Below, piece after piece: positions 41,697 through 54,479 of a stretch of 64,000 nt of DNA (the stretch's first letter is position 1; each line of letters begins with the position of its first letter). The notes beneath the pieces were generated by a model. It did no database searches. It worked only from the letters and a program-made list of their open reading frames with translations, and was not told where the DNA came from. The DNA is from Streptomyces sp. 2114.4 (GTDB lineage Bacteria; Actinomycetota; Actinomycetes; Streptomycetales; Streptomycetaceae). The stretch covers positions 3,844,001 through 3,908,000 of the forward strand of contig NZ_FYEY01000001.1 in assembly GCF_900187385.1 (NCBI RefSeq), in the 5' to 3' direction. The position numbers and the translations under genes are program-made.

Positions 41697-41738
41697 ACGA
41701 GGGGGAGAGGGAGGGGGAGAGGGAGGGAGGGAGGTGAG
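41697..41738. repeat. G-rich purine tract
   Basis: A run of GAGGGGGAGAGGGAGGGGG-type sequence with several G-tracts. It could form G-quadruplex-type structures on this strand. Confidence 0.7.
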
Positions 41739-41772
41739 GCGGCGGGTGCGCCCGCTCCCGCACCCTCCCCCC

Positions 41773-41852
41773 ACACCGACACCAGCACCGGCACCGACAC
41801 CAGCACCAGCACCGGCACCGGCACCGGCACCGGCACCGGCACCGGCACCGGA
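41773..41852. repeat. Hexanucleotide microsatellite ACCGGC/ACCAGC/ACCGAC
   Basis: About 13 units, with an uninterrupted run of ACCGGC at the 3' half. Slippage-prone and non-coding. Confidence 0.88.
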
Positions 41853-41982
41853 GTCAGCGGCTCAGACGTTGGAGCGAAGCCGAGACCGGGGGACTTCGAC
41901 AGCGAGTCGTTGCCGCCCTTGGCCGGCGAGACCCCCGCGGCTTCCCTCCAGGTGTTGCCTGCATTCGGGGTGAGCCTCAAAA

Positions 41983-41998
41983 TCTACAGGAGTGTAGA
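41983..41998. promoter_or_regulatory. BlaI-type operator TCTACA-N4-TGTAGA
   Basis: Perfect six-base arms around GGAG, about 180 bases upstream of the BlaI-family repressor. An identical-arm copy is at 43157. BlaI/MecI family operators have TACA/TGTA cores. Confidence 0.75.
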
Positions 41999-42178
41999 AG
42001 TTAGCGGCCGGAATCCGTGGCGTCCGGCGACGGTACGAGCGGACCACCGTTCCGGATCCGGCCGCCCGGCGGTCCGCCCGGAGCCGGGGCACTCGACGAG
42101 CCGCCCGGATCAGGCCGCTCAGTAAGATGCCCCGACGTCCCGGCCAGTGGGACACCCGGAGCGACGGGAGGCGACGGC

Positions 42179-42745
42179 ATGGGCGGGAACGCCTTCGGGA
42201 ACTTCGGGGGCGCCGGACGGGAGCGCGCCCGCCGGCGGGGGCAGGGCCAGCTGGAGGCCCAGGTGCTGGCCGCGCTGCACCACGCGCCGGGGCCGGCCAC
42301 CGCCGCCTGGGTGCAGGAACGGCTCGGCGACGACCTCGCGTACACGACCGTGATGACGATCCTCTCCCGGCTGCACGCCAAACAGGCCGTCACCCGCGAG
42401 CGGTCCGGCCGCGCCTACCTCTGGACCCCGGCCGCCGACGAGGCCGGGCTCGCCGCACTGCGGATGCGCCGCGTCCTGGACGGCGAACCGGACCGGGACG
42501 CCGTACTGACCAGCTTCGTCTCCGCGCTCTCCCCCCACGACGAGCAATTGCTGCGCACCCTCCTCGACCGCGACGCGGCCGAGAACTCCACGGCCACCGA
42601 GCCCCCCACAGCTACCGAGAACCCCACGACGGCCGAGGCCCCCACGGCCACCGAGGCCCCCACGACGGCCGACGGCCCCACGACGGCCGGCACCCCCACA
42701 CCCCCCGGCCGGCACCACCCCTCGGGCGAAGCGCGCGGAGGCTGA
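42179..42745 (+). CDS. BlaI/MecI/CopY-family repressor
   Basis: 188-residue winged-helix repressor. The DNA-binding part reads QLEAQVLAALHHAPGPATAA then LAYTTVMTILSRLHAKQAV and AYLWTPAADEAGL. The C-terminal region is extended by Thr/Ala/Pro/Glu repeats (TATEPPTATE and similar). The ATG at 42179 has GGGAGG seven bases upstream. It normally pairs with an M56 membrane metallopeptidase, here reduced to a remnant three bases downstream. Confidence 0.9.
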   Translation: MGGNAFGNFGGAGRERARRRGQGQLEAQVLAALHHAPGPATAAWVQERLGDDLAYTTVMTILSRLHAKQAVTRERSGRAYLWTPAADEAGLAALRMRRVLDGEPDRDAVLTSFVSALSPHDEQLLRTLLDRDAAENSTATEPPTATENPTTAEAPTATEAPTTADGPTTAGTPTPPGRHHPSGEARGG

Positions 42746-42748
42746 CCG

Positions 42749-43082
42749 GTGGGTGTCTTCGTGTTCCTGCCGCTCGTCCTGCCGCTCACCGCCCTGCCGA
42801 TCGCCCGGCTCGCGGAGCAGCACCTCCACCCCCGCGCCACCACCCGCCTGCTGACCCTGCTCGCCGCGGTCCTCGGCCTGTGCAGCACGCTGTGCCTGGG
42901 CCTGCTGGTGGTCGGTGGCGCTGCTCGGGCCCGTGCCGCCGGCCCGCCACTGGCCGCCGGCGCTGACCCCGGCCGGTCTGGCGGCCCTGGTCGCCGCGGC
43001 GGGCACGGCCGCCTCCGCCGTCTCCGCGCTCAACGCCGCGGTAGCGCTGTTCGTTGTTCTGAAGGCAGCAACGCCCCTCTAG
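42749..43082 (+). pseudogene. M56-type membrane metallopeptidase remnant, internal deletion and frameshift
   Basis: The first about 53 codons (MGVFVFLPLVLPLTALPIAR to LGLLV) match the N-terminal helices of Streptomyces M56 partners of BlaI. Near 42905 the coding signature jumps to another frame, which reads WWSVALLGPVPPARHWPPAL and then a helix ALNAAVALFVVLKAATPL to TAG at 43082. In intact relatives these ends are separated by roughly 190 residues with the HExxH zinc motif, absent here. Annotating the first frame to 43093 gives an unnatural Arg/Gly tail. Confidence 0.72.
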
Positions 43083-43156
43083 GGGCACACTGACCCTTGA
43101 CCCTCACGGGGCACGCATGGCGCACCCGCGCTGTGCGTACGCGGTACCGGACAACT

Positions 43157-43172
43157 TCTACAGCACTGTAGA
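43157..43172. promoter_or_regulatory. Second BlaI-type operator TCTACA-N4-TGTAGA
   Basis: Perfect arms around GCAC, 53 bases upstream of the small gene at 43226, so that gene is probably in the same regulon as the repressor. Confidence 0.75.
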
Positions 43173-43225
43173 CCTTCCCGGTACAGTGGCGCGCACATGC
43201 GCAACAGGCGCGGCCGGAGGGGGAG

Positions 43226-43480
43226 ATGGCAACGAGGTGCGGACTCCTGACCTGGGACTGCCCGCCCCCAGAGGCGGAGGTGCGATGGGTTTATCAGCCG
43301 GTGGAGGTCCAATACCCGGACGGCAGATGGACGCTGGGCCGGATCAACGCCTGGTGGACGGACGGCGCGGGCGAGTTGTGGTGCCGGTTGCGCACCCTGC
43401 CCGGCAGCGCGAGCGCGTGTCCGCAGTGGCTGCGTTTCGACCCCGAGTCCATACGGCTGCTGCCCAGCACCGGCATCTGA
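43226..43480 (+). CDS. Small protein under the BlaI-type operator, function unknown
   Basis: 84-residue soluble protein with many Trp/Tyr residues (VRWVYQPVEVQYPDGRWTLG, INAWWTDGAGELWCRL), which suggests a small beta barrel, perhaps SH3- or Tudor-like. GGAGGGGGAG precedes the ATG. It follows the operator at 43157. Function not recognised. Confidence 0.7.
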   Translation: MATRCGLLTWDCPPPEAEVRWVYQPVEVQYPDGRWTLGRINAWWTDGAGELWCRLRTLPGSASACPQWLRFDPESIRLLPSTGI

Positions 43481-43627
43481 GCCGTCCTTCCCTACCGCCA
43501 CAGCAGACGCTGACGGCACAGCAGGCCCTGCCGCCACAGCCGACACCGTCGGCCGCCGCTGCCGCGCCCTCCCCTCTAGAGCACCGCTCGCCTCACCAGT
43601 ATCAGAAGGACCAGAAGGGCCATCGGC

Positions 43628-45136
43628 GTGCATGACAGGCAGACGCACCAGCGGACGGCCCGGCGGGGCACCGGCGGCGCATCCGGAACGTCCCGCACCC
43701 CCGGAGGGACGTCCCGCAGCACCAGCGGAACGTCGCGTACCACCGGCAGAAGGTCCCGTACCACCGGCGACGGCGCCGGTCCCGCGGCCGGTACGGGCAA
43801 GCTGCGGATGACCCGCCGCGGCCGCGTCCTCGCCTGGACCGGTGGCGTGCTCGGCGTGCTGCTGCTCGGCACGGCCGGTGTCGGGGCGTGGGTCTACCAG
43901 CACCTGGACGGCAACATCCACGGCGTGGACATCGGGGTCGACGGCCCCCGGCCGGTCAACCTCAGCCCCGGCTCCAAGAACATCCTGGTCGTCGGCTCCG
44001 ACAGCCGCGCGGGTGCCAACGCCAAGTACGGCAGGAACCTCACCACCATGCAGTCGGACACGCTGATGGTGCTGCACATCGCCGCCAACCGTAAGTGGGC
44101 CACCGCGCTGTCCTTCCCCCGGGACTCCTGGGTGCAGATCCCCGCCTGCACCCGGGGCAACGGCTCGAAGTCGTCCCCGCACCACTTCAAGATCAACGAG
44201 GCGTTCTCGATCGGCGGTGACTCCGGCGACATCCGCAAGGCCGCGGCCTGCACCATCAAGACCGTCGAGAAGAACACCGGACTGCGCATCGACCACTTCA
44301 CCTCGGTCGACTTCCAGGGCTTCAAGGGCATGGTCAACGCGCTGGGCGGCATAGAGGTCTGCCCCAAGCACGCCATCCACGACAAGAAGGCCCACCTCGA
44401 CATGGACGCGGGCTGCCAGAACGTCCGGGACGAGAAGGCGCTCGGCTACGTCCGCACCCGCTACAGCGTCGGCGACGGCTCCGACCTCGGCCGCATCGGC
44501 CGCCAGCAGGAATTCATGAAGGCCCTGGGCGCCAAGGCCCAGTCCAAGCTCACCAGCCCCGGCGAGCTCTACGACTTCCTGAACTCGGCCACCAAGTCCC
44601 TCACCACCGACAACGCCCTGGCCGGTATCAAGCCGCTCTACGACCTGGCCGCGACCGTCAAGGACATCCCCACCGACCGCCTCACCTTCCTGACGGTCCC
44701 CAACTACTACCGCGAGGCCGACGTCCCGACCGACAAGGCCAATGTCGTCTGGCAGTACCCGCAGGCCGGCCGGCTCTTCAGCGACCTGGCGCACGACCGC
44801 GAGATCGGCGCCGCCGGAAAGCAGAAGCTCGCCGAGGCCGCGAAGAACCCGGTGACCGCCCACGCCGTGCAGGTCCGCGTCCTCAACGGCACCGGCGTGC
44901 CCGGCCGGGCCGCCTCCGCCGCCGACCAGCTGCGGGGGCTCGGCTTCACCGTCGTCGGCACGGGCAACGCCCCGGCGACGGACAAGACCACCGTCAGCTA
45001 TCCGGCCGCGCTCAAGACCCAGAGCGAGGTGCTGTCCTCCCGCCTCCCCGGCATCAAGGCCACGGAGTCGGCCGGGGCGGCACCGGGCGCGGTGACGCTG
45101 ACGATCGGACCGGACTTCCCGACGGAAAGCCACTAG
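43628..45136 (+). CDS. LytR-CpsA-Psr (LCP) family cell-wall polymer ligase
   Basis: 502-residue membrane-anchored enzyme that attaches teichoic-acid-like or glycan polymers to peptidoglycan outside the cell. A cytoplasmic Thr/Ser/Gly/Arg-rich tail comes first, then one helix (VLAWTGGVLGVLLLGTAGVG) and the LCP domain with NILVVGSDSR, SDTLMVLHI, SFPRDSWVQIP and VRTRYSVGDGSDLGRIGRQQ. A LytR_C domain (VRVLNGTGVPGRAASAADQL) ends the protein. GTG start at 43628. Confidence 0.93.
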   Translation: MHDRQTHQRTARRGTGGASGTSRTPGGTSRSTSGTSRTTGRRSRTTGDGAGPAAGTGKLRMTRRGRVLAWTGGVLGVLLLGTAGVGAWVYQHLDGNIHGVDIGVDGPRPVNLSPGSKNILVVGSDSRAGANAKYGRNLTTMQSDTLMVLHIAANRKWATALSFPRDSWVQIPACTRGNGSKSSPHHFKINEAFSIGGDSGDIRKAAACTIKTVEKNTGLRIDHFTSVDFQGFKGMVNALGGIEVCPKHAIHDKKAHLDMDAGCQNVRDEKALGYVRTRYSVGDGSDLGRIGRQQEFMKALGAKAQSKLTSPGELYDFLNSATKSLTTDNALAGIKPLYDLAATVKDIPTDRLTFLTVPNYYREADVPTDKANVVWQYPQAGRLFSDLAHDREIGAAGKQKLAEAAKNPVTAHAVQVRVLNGTGVPGRAASAADQLRGLGFTVVGTGNAPATDKTTVSYPAALKTQSEVLSSRLPGIKATESAGAAPGAVTLTIGPDFPTESH

Positions 45137-45162
45137 GGATGCCGTCCGGGCCGGCGAGCGGC

Positions 45163-45217
45163 TGCCGGACTGCCGGACTGCCGGACTGCCGGACTGCCGG
45201 ACTGCCGGACTGCCGGA
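45163..45217. repeat. 8-bp microsatellite TGCCGGAC
   Basis: Six perfect units and a partial one, starting 27 bases past the LCP stop. Pairing between neighbouring units can make hairpins, so it may double as a terminator. Confidence 0.9.
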
Positions 45218-45271
45218 AAGGATCTCCGAAAAAACCTCAGGGCAAGACCTCTACGGCCCGCGGCCCGACGA

Positions 45272-45799
45272 CTACGGCCTAAGGCCCGGCGACCGGGACC
45301 GATGTCGCATCACCGCTTCGGTGTTCCCGCAGCGTGCCGTGCAGTACCGCCGCCGCCCGTTCCTGGACGTGTCCACATAGGCGCGGGCGCACTCGGCGCG
45401 CAGGCACCGTCCGAGCCGTGCGCCCCCTTCCCAGCACAGGACGAAGGCGAGGCCACCGGCGGTGACTGCCTTGACCCTGGACAACACGTCGGCCGCGTCC
45501 GGTACGAAGTGGAGGTGGGGCTGGAGGCCGTCATGGGTGGTCACCCAGGGGCGCAGGGTCGCCGCCACCAGCAGGGCGTTCACGGCCGAGCACTGCGCGT
45601 CGGCATCCGTGGAACCGAAAACGCGGGCCAGTTGATCCCGCCAGCCGCGGAAGCCGTCCACGTCGGCGTCGACGACTGCCGGGCGACGGATCCGGTGTGC
45701 CTCCAGCAGGCTCTGCACACTTGCCGCGCTCATCTCGGGCAGGTTGATCAGATCGGCGGACAGCACGGCCCCGAGACGGCCGTAGTCGTTCTGCTTCAC
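45272..45799 (-). CDS. CGNR zinc-finger (ABATE-type) protein
   Basis: 175-residue probable stress-linked regulator. The C-terminal CGNR-type zinc finger reads GRCLRAECARAYVDTSRNGR then RYCTARCGNTEA, with four cysteines in place. The N-terminal part resembles the ABATE domain (LINLPEMSAASVQSLLEAHR). I start at GTG 45799 with GAAGG upstream; the frame is open to 45829, which would overlap the upstream small gene. Confidence 0.85.
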   Translation of the reverse strand: MKQNDYGRLGAVLSADLINLPEMSAASVQSLLEAHRIRRPAVVDADVDGFRGWRDQLARVFGSTDADAQCSAVNALLVAATLRPWVTTHDGLQPHLHFVPDAADVLSRVKAVTAGGLAFVLCWEGGARLGRCLRAECARAYVDTSRNGRRRYCTARCGNTEAVMRHRSRSPGLRP

Positions 45800-45815
45800 G
45801 TGACCTTCTCGGGCG

Positions 45816-46070
45816 TTACGGAACCCCACCGTCCGCGGTGTGGCGCTCTTCCCCCGGGCTCACCCGGATCAGCTCGATGTCCGAGCGGGCGATGAGCCAT
45901 CCACCGGTGTGGCACCACAGGTACCGCACCATTCCCTCGGACGTGAGGTGTTCCGATATCGGTCGGCAGGATTCGGAGGAGAGGCCGCATACGGGACACC
46001 ACCACGGTTCACACTGCACATCTGGGAGTCGTGCCATGTCCGCCAGCGTGCGGTCATGGGTCAAATACAT
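45816..46070 (-). CDS. Small cysteine-rich protein, possible zinc ribbon
   Basis: 84 residues, starting MYLTHDRTLADMARLPDVQC and containing CEPWWCPVCGLSSESC, then YLWCHTGGWLIARSD. Paired cysteines suggest metal binding. ATG 46070 or 46037 could be the start. It lies just upstream of, and touching, the CGNR gene on the same strand, so the two may be an operon. Family not recognised. Confidence 0.55.
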   Translation of the reverse strand: MYLTHDRTLADMARLPDVQCEPWWCPVCGLSSESCRPISEHLTSEGMVRYLWCHTGGWLIARSDIELIRVSPGEERHTADGGVP

Positions 46071-46197
46071 TCAACCATTACATGACCGGCGGGCGGCGTG
46101 TGCCGGAAGCCACGTCCTCCCGGCATGCCGGGCAGGGCAGGCCACCGACGCCGCCGGGCGTATCTGCCGGGCGGCGTCCGGTGTGCCGACGGCCACC

Positions 46198-46470
46198 TCA
46201 GGCGCGCAGGCGCTCCACCGGCCGGGCCGTGTGCACTTCGATGTCGTGCGCGGCGCGCTGCACCAGCTGATGGCTCAGATCCGACATCGCGCGGGCCACC
46301 GCCAGCTCGTCCCCGATGGCCGGGACGTTCTCATCGGCGGGATTGCAACGGGCCTCCCCCTGGCCCACCATCTGCCCGTCCTCCTTGCCGCGCAGCCTGG
46401 CCTCGGCCCGGACCTCGCCCCCGGTCTCGGTGATGCTGATCTCGGCGTTCCATGTCTTCGTGGCAGTCAC
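46198..46470 (-). CDS. DUF1876-family protein
   Basis: 90-residue dsRBD-like DUF1876 protein: TWNAEISITETGGEVRAEAR, CNPADENVPAIGDELAVARA, then SDLSHQLVQRAAHDIEVHTA. The GTG at 46470 follows GGAGG. Streptomycetes carry several copies; the role is unknown. Confidence 0.88.
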   Translation of the reverse strand: MTATKTWNAEISITETGGEVRAEARLRGKEDGQMVGQGEARCNPADENVPAIGDELAVARAMSDLSHQLVQRAAHDIEVHTARPVERLRA

Positions 46471-46655
46471 CGGAAGCCTCCTCATTCCGCCCCGTGAGCA
46501 GCACAGGAACCACCCCCACGAAAAATCCTCGCACCGGCCCCGGCGGCCCGCACCTGGGGCTTGCCGCACCCGACCGCGGGGTTTGCCCCGTGGCCGGTGC
46601 CGGGCCCGCCGCCCTGGCCCGATGGCAGGGGCGTTCGCGTCCTCCGGATGACGAC

Positions 46656-46697
46656 GCGGCGGTCCCGGCGGCGCGGGTGCGCCACCGGGACCGCCGC
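46656..46697 (-). terminator. 13-bp hairpin after cobN
   Basis: Arms 46656-46668 and 46685-46697 pair exactly, with a 16-base loop, 27 bases past the cobN stop in the direction of transcription. Confidence 0.8.
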
Positions 46698-46723
46698 CAC
46701 CAAGACCGCCGGCCCGGCGACCG

Positions 46724-50326
<3,603 letters not shown>

Positions 50327-50669
50327 GCGAGCGCAGGCCTTCCTCGGGGTGTCCGCGCCCCGGGTGGTCGTAAGGACGGCGGGAGTTCCTGGCTCGCCCG
50401 GCAGCTGCCGGGTTCACAGTGGCGGGACCGCGCCGGATTCTCACCGGGCTTCCTCCCCGGGGCCGCAGCCCCTGCGCCGTCGCTGGCGTCCGGCGGGCCA
50501 GCCGACCCACCGACCTGAATGGTAAGGGGTGGGGGCGGGCTGGGTAAGCGGGCCTTGGGACAGGCTGCGGCAGGACGGGGAACGGGCGCGCGGCGGGCCG
50601 GGCAAAGAGCACGCGGCGGGCCGGCGGCCCGGCCGGATCCGGCCCGGATCGGCGCCCGCCCCCGTGGGT
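50327..50669. promoter_or_regulatory. Divergent cobN/cobG intergenic region
   Basis: 343 bases without a gene. It holds the cobalamin riboswitch for the minus strand and, toward 50520-50660, the presumed promoter of cobG. Confidence 0.7.
50370..50500 (-). ncRNA. Cobalamin riboswitch in the cobN leader
   Basis: The minus strand reads GGAAGCCCGGTGAGAATCC, then GGTCCCGCCACTGTGA and GAGCCAGGAACTCCCG, the core pattern of B12 riboswitches. About 45 bases separate it from the GAGGAAGG ribosome site, so control may be translational or transcriptional. Ends are approximate. Confidence 0.92.
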
Positions 50670-52109
50670 ATGCTCGCGGCCATGCCGCCCTCCCCCTCGA
50701 CACGGCCCCAGGCCGCCGCACCGCCGCTGCGCGACCGCGGTGACGCCTGCCCGGGAGCGCTGCGGCTGCATCAGGCCGCCGACGGCCACCTCGCCCGCAT
50801 CCGGCTGCCCGCCGGAGATTTGACGGTGCGTCAGGCAACTGCCCTGGCCGACGCCGCGGACCTGCTCGGTGACGGCCACCTCTCCCTCACCTCCCGCGGC
50901 AACGCCGAGCTCCGCGGCCTGGCGGAGGACTGCGGCGGCCGCCTCGCCGCGCTGCTGCGCGACGCCGGTCTGCTGCCCTCCGAACGCCATGAACGCATCC
51001 GCAACATCCTCGCCTCGCCGCTGGCGGGACTGGACCGGCACACCCCTTCTGACGTGCGACGGTGGGCCCGTGAGCTGGACGCGCTGCTCTGCGCGAGCGA
51101 GTCCGCGACCGCCCTCTCCGGCCGTTTCCTGTTCGTTCTGGACGACGGGCGGGGCGATGTGGCGGCGCTCGGCGGGGATGTGAGCTTGCTCGCAGAGCCG
51201 GCCGGGGACGGCGCCGGCCCGGCGGGCGGCGCCCTGCTGCGGGTCGGCGACGATCCGGCGGCGCTGCGGATCGCCGGCCCGGACGCACCGCGCGCCGCGC
51301 TCACCGCCGCCGAGGCCTTCCTGACCGCCGCCGCGGCGAGCGGCAGCGGCGCCTGGCGGGTCCGCGAACTCCCGGACGGGCACCGGCTGCGGGCCGTGGA
51401 CGTGGCCGACGCACTGCGGTCGGCGGGCATCGAGGCCGCGTACGTGGCCGAAGCGCCCGCATCCGCCACCCGTACCTCTCCTCCGTACGCCCCGTCCTTC
51501 GCCCCGCCGTACGCGGACTCCGCCGCCCCCGGCCTCGTCGAGGGCCCCGACGGCGACCGGGCGCTCTCGGTCCTGGCCCCGCTGGGCCGGCTCTCGGTGG
51601 CCCAGTGGCGGCTGCTGACCGCGATCGCCGGCGCCGACGGCTCCGGCGCACTGCGCCTCACCCCGTGGCGCGGCATCGTCCTGCCCGGACTGCCGGCCGC
51701 CACGGCACCGGACCGCCTGGCGGAGCTCACCACCGCCGGCCTGATCACCGACCCGGCCTCCCCCTGGCACCGCCTCGGCGCCTGTACGGGCCGCCCCGGC
51801 TGCGCCAAGTCCCGTACCGACGTACGCGCCGACGCCACGGCCGCCGTCGCCGCCGGCACGACCGTCCCGGACGAAGCACCCACCGGCTCCCCTCCCTTGG
51901 GCGTCCCCCTCTCTCCCGCGGGCGTCCCCGTCTACTGGTCCGGCTGCGAACGCCGCTGCGGCCACCCGCACGGCACCTGGGTCGACGTACTGGCCACGGC
52001 GGAGGGCTACCGGGTAGCACTGGTGGATCCGGACACCGCCGCGACCGGTACGCCGACCGGCGCCCCGCCCGCCGCACGCACCAAGGCGCCCCCGCCCCCG
52101 GCCCCATGA
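50670..52109 (+). CDS. cobG: Precorrin-3B synthase CobG
   Basis: 479-residue iron-sulfur monooxygenase of the sulfite/nitrite reductase fold, which hydroxylates precorrin-3A in an oxygen-dependent step. The 4Fe-4S/sirohaem-type cysteines are in [10 protein letters not shown] and [13 protein letters not shown] Pro/Ala-rich tail follows. ATG 50670 is preferred; GTG 50664 and ATG 50682 are alternatives. It overlaps cobH by ATGA. Confidence 0.9.
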   Translation: MLAAMPPSPSTRPQAAAPPLRDRGDACPGALRLHQAADGHLARIRLPAGDLTVRQATALADAADLLGDGHLSLTSRGNAELRGLAEDCGGRLAALLRDAGLLPSERHERIRNILASPLAGLDRHTPSDVRRWARELDALLCASESATALSGRFLFVLDDGRGDVAALGGDVSLLAEPAGDGAGPAGGALLRVGDDPAALRIAGPDAPRAALTAAEAFLTAAAASGSGAWRVRELPDGHRLRAVDVADALRSAGIEAAYVAEAPASATRTSPPYAPSFAPPYADSAAPGLVEGPDGDRALSVLAPLGRLSVAQWRLLTAIAGADGSGALRLTPWRGIVLPGLPAATAPDRLAELTTAGLITDPASPWHRLGACTGRPGCAKSRTDVRADATAAVAAGTTVPDEAPTGSPPLGVPLSPAGVPVYWSGCERRCGHPHGTWVDVLATAEGYRVALVDPDTAATGTPTGAPPAARTKAPPPPAP

Positions 52110-52843
52110 GCCACCCCGAAGCCCCGGCACCACCCCGAAACCCCCATGATCTGCCCCGAAGACCCATGAACTGCCCGAGCCCGCCCGCACCCGACACCCC
52201 CGAGGCCCAAGTGACCGCGTTCGACTACGAGAAGGACGGGGCGACGATCTACCGCCAGTCCTTCGCCACCATCCGCGCCGAGGCTGACCTCGCCGGCCTG
52301 CCCGCCGACGTCAGCCAGGTCACGGTCCGCATGATCCACGCCTGCGGCATGGTCGACCTGGTACGCGATCTGGCCTTCACCCCCGAGGTGGTGGCCCGTG
52401 GCCGCGCGGCACTGCGCGCCGGTGCGCCGATCCTCTGCGACGCCAACATGGTCGCCAGCGGCGTCACCCGTAAGCGGCTCCCGGCGGACAACGACGTGCT
52501 GTGCACGCTCACCGACCCCGCGGTCCCCGAACTCGCCGCCCGGACCGGGACCACCCGCAGCGCCGCGGCCCTGGAACTGTGGCGGGACCGGATGGAAGGC
52601 GCCGTGGTCGCGTTCGGCAACGCCCCCACCGCCCTCTTCCGGTTCCTCGAAATGATCGAGGAAGGCGCGCCCCGCCCGGCCGCCGTCATCGGCATACCCG
52701 TGGGCTTCATCGGCGCCGCCGAGTCCAAGGACGCGCTGATCGCCCACCCGTCGAAGCTGGACCACCTCGTGGTGCGCGGGCGCCGTGGCGGCAGCGCCAT
52801 GGCCGCGGCCGCGATCAACGCCATGGCGAGCGAGGAAGAGTGA
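52106..52843 (+). CDS. cobH: Precorrin-8X methylmutase CobH
   Basis: 245-residue enzyme that moves a methyl group to form hydrogenobyrinate. The catalytic His is in [11 protein letters not shown], followed by [15 protein letters not shown] and [19 protein letters not shown]. The N-terminus has a Pro-rich stretch before the domain; it could start at a later ATG (52166). It overlaps cobG and cobIJ. Confidence 0.94.
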   Translation: MSHPEAPAPPRNPHDLPRRPMNCPSPPAPDTPEAQVTAFDYEKDGATIYRQSFATIRAEADLAGLPADVSQVTVRMIHACGMVDLVRDLAFTPEVVARGRAALRAGAPILCDANMVASGVTRKRLPADNDVLCTLTDPAVPELAARTGTTRSAAALELWRDRMEGAVVAFGNAPTALFRFLEMIEEGAPRPAAVIGIPVGFIGAAESKDALIAHPSKLDHLVVRGRRGGSAMAAAAINAMASEEE

Positions 52844-52845
52844 GC

Positions 52846-54417
52846 GTGAGCGAGCAGCAGGCAACCCGTGACGGCAGCGTCGCGGCGACGGCCGGCCCGG
52901 GCCACCTTTACGGGGTCGGCCTCGGCCCCGGCGACCCGTCCCTCATGACGGTCCGGGCGGTCGAGGTCATCGTCGGCGCCGATGTCATCGCGTACCACAG
53001 CGCCCGGCACGGACGCTCGATCGCGCGCTCCATCGCCGCCGCGCACCTGCGCCCCGACCACATCGAGGAGGCGCTGGTCTACCCGGTCACCACCGAGTCG
53101 ACCGACCACCCCGGCGGCTACCGGGGCGCGCTGGACGAGTTCTACGAGTCCGCGGCGGCCCGCCTCGCCGCCCACCTCGACGCCGGCCGCACCGTCGCCG
53201 TCATCTCCGAGGGCGACCCGCTCTTCTACGGCTCCTACCAGCACATGCACAAGCGGCTGGCGCACCGCTACCCGACCGAGGTCATCCCCGGCGTCACCTC
53301 CATCAGCGCCGCCGCGGCCCGCCTGGGCAAGCCGCTCGCCGAGGCCGACGAGGTCCTGACGATCCTCCCGGGCACGCTCCCGGAGGAGGAGTTGACCGCC
53401 CGCCTGGCCTCGACCGACACCGCCGTCGTCATGAAGCTGGGCCGCACCTTCCCCGCCGTGCGCCGCGCCATGGAACGCTCCGGCCGCCTCCCCGAGGCCC
53501 GGTACGTCGAGCGCGCCACGATGTCCGGCGAGCGCACCGGCACGCTCGCCGGCATCGACACCGACACCGTCCCCTACTTCTCCGTCGCGGTCGTCCCCAG
53601 CCGCGTCGCCGAGCAGTCCTCCAGCGCGCCCGGAGCGGAAACCGACGAGGCCGCCGCACCGTCCGGTCCCGGCGAGGTCCTGGTCGTCGGCACCGGCCCG
53701 GCCGGCCCCCTCTGGCTGACCCCCGAGTCCCGCGGCGCCCTCGCCGCCGCCGAAGACCTCGTCGGCTACACCACCTACCTGAACCGCGTCCCGCTGCGCC
53801 CCGGCCAGCGCCGCCACGCCTCCGACAACAAGGTCGAGTCCGAACGCGCCGAACTCGCCCTCGACCTGGCCCGGCGCGGCCGCCGGGTGGCCGTGGTCTC
53901 CGGCGGCGACCCCGGCGTCTTCGCCATGGCCACCGCCGTCCTGGAGGTCGCCTCCCAGGACCCGTACCGCGCGATCCCCGTACGCGTCCTCCCGGGCGTC
54001 ACCGCCGCCAACGCCGCAGCCGCCCGCGCCGGCGCCCCGCTCGGCCACGACTACGCGGTCATCTCCCTCTCCGACCGCCTCAAGCCCTGGGAAGTCATCG
54101 CCGAACGCCTGCACGCGGCGGCCTCCGCCGACCTGGCGCTCGCCCTCTACAACCCCGGCTCCCGCAGCCGCACCTGGCAGGTCGGCAAGGCCCGCGAACT
54201 CCTCCTGGAACACCGCGCCCCCGACACCCCGGTCATCCTCGCCCGCGACATCGGCGGCCCCGAGGAATCCGTCCGCACGGTGCGTCTGGCCGACCTCGAC
54301 CCGACCCAGGTCGACATGCGCACCCTCCTGATCGTCGGCTCATCGCAGACGCAGGCGGTACGGCGGGACGACGGCACGGAGGTCGTGTGGACGCCGCGGA
54401 GGTATCCGGAGGGGTGA
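52846..54417 (+). CDS. cobIJ: Fused precorrin-2 C20- and precorrin-3B C17-methyltransferase CobIJ
   Basis: 523-residue fusion of two SAM-dependent corrin methyltransferases. The first half (CobI) shows GVGLGPGDPSLMTVRAVEV and VISEGDPLFYGSYQHMHK; the second (CobJ), from about residue 275, shows VVGTGPAGPLWLTPESRGAL, VVSGGDPGVFAMATAV and LYNPGSRSRTWQ. GTG 52846 follows GAGGAAG; GTG 52840, overlapping the cobH stop, is also possible. A Ser/Ala/Glu linker joins the halves. Confidence 0.94.
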   Translation: MSEQQATRDGSVAATAGPGHLYGVGLGPGDPSLMTVRAVEVIVGADVIAYHSARHGRSIARSIAAAHLRPDHIEEALVYPVTTESTDHPGGYRGALDEFYESAAARLAAHLDAGRTVAVISEGDPLFYGSYQHMHKRLAHRYPTEVIPGVTSISAAAARLGKPLAEADEVLTILPGTLPEEELTARLASTDTAVVMKLGRTFPAVRRAMERSGRLPEARYVERATMSGERTGTLAGIDTDTVPYFSVAVVPSRVAEQSSSAPGAETDEAAAPSGPGEVLVVGTGPAGPLWLTPESRGALAAAEDLVGYTTYLNRVPLRPGQRRHASDNKVESERAELALDLARRGRRVAVVSGGDPGVFAMATAVLEVASQDPYRAIPVRVLPGVTAANAAAARAGAPLGHDYAVISLSDRLKPWEVIAERLHAAASADLALALYNPGSRSRTWQVGKARELLLEHRAPDTPVILARDIGGPEESVRTVRLADLDPTQVDMRTLLIVGSSQTQAVRRDDGTEVVWTPRRYPEG

Positions 54418-54451
54418 GCCGGACAGCCGGCATGGGGCTCCGGCTCACCCC
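54411..54451. terminator. 13-bp hairpin overlapping the cobIJ stop codon
   Basis: Arms 54411-54423 and 54439-54451 pair exactly. It separates cobIJ (plus) from the DUF397 operon (minus). Confidence 0.8.
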
Positions 54452-54479
54452 CCTGAGGGTGCCGGGGCCCCGGCGTCGC

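Larger units (their letters stand above)
41536..42178. other. Gene-free stretch with low-complexity repeats and a BlaI-type site
   Basis: 643 bases. It contains a purine-rich G-run stretch (41697-41738), an ACCGGC/ACCAGC hexamer array (41773-41852) and an operator at 41983. The long frames across the hexamer array (poly Pro-Val) are artefacts of the repeat. Confidence 0.6.

Noticed and set aside
41546-41980. Minus-strand frame with poly Pro-Val repeats
   Set aside because: It is simply the hexanucleotide microsatellite translated.
42749-43093. Intact 114-residue membrane protein
   Set aside because: The codon signature leaves this frame near 42905 and continues in another; the Arg/Gly-rich tail is a frameshift product, so I list a pseudogene.
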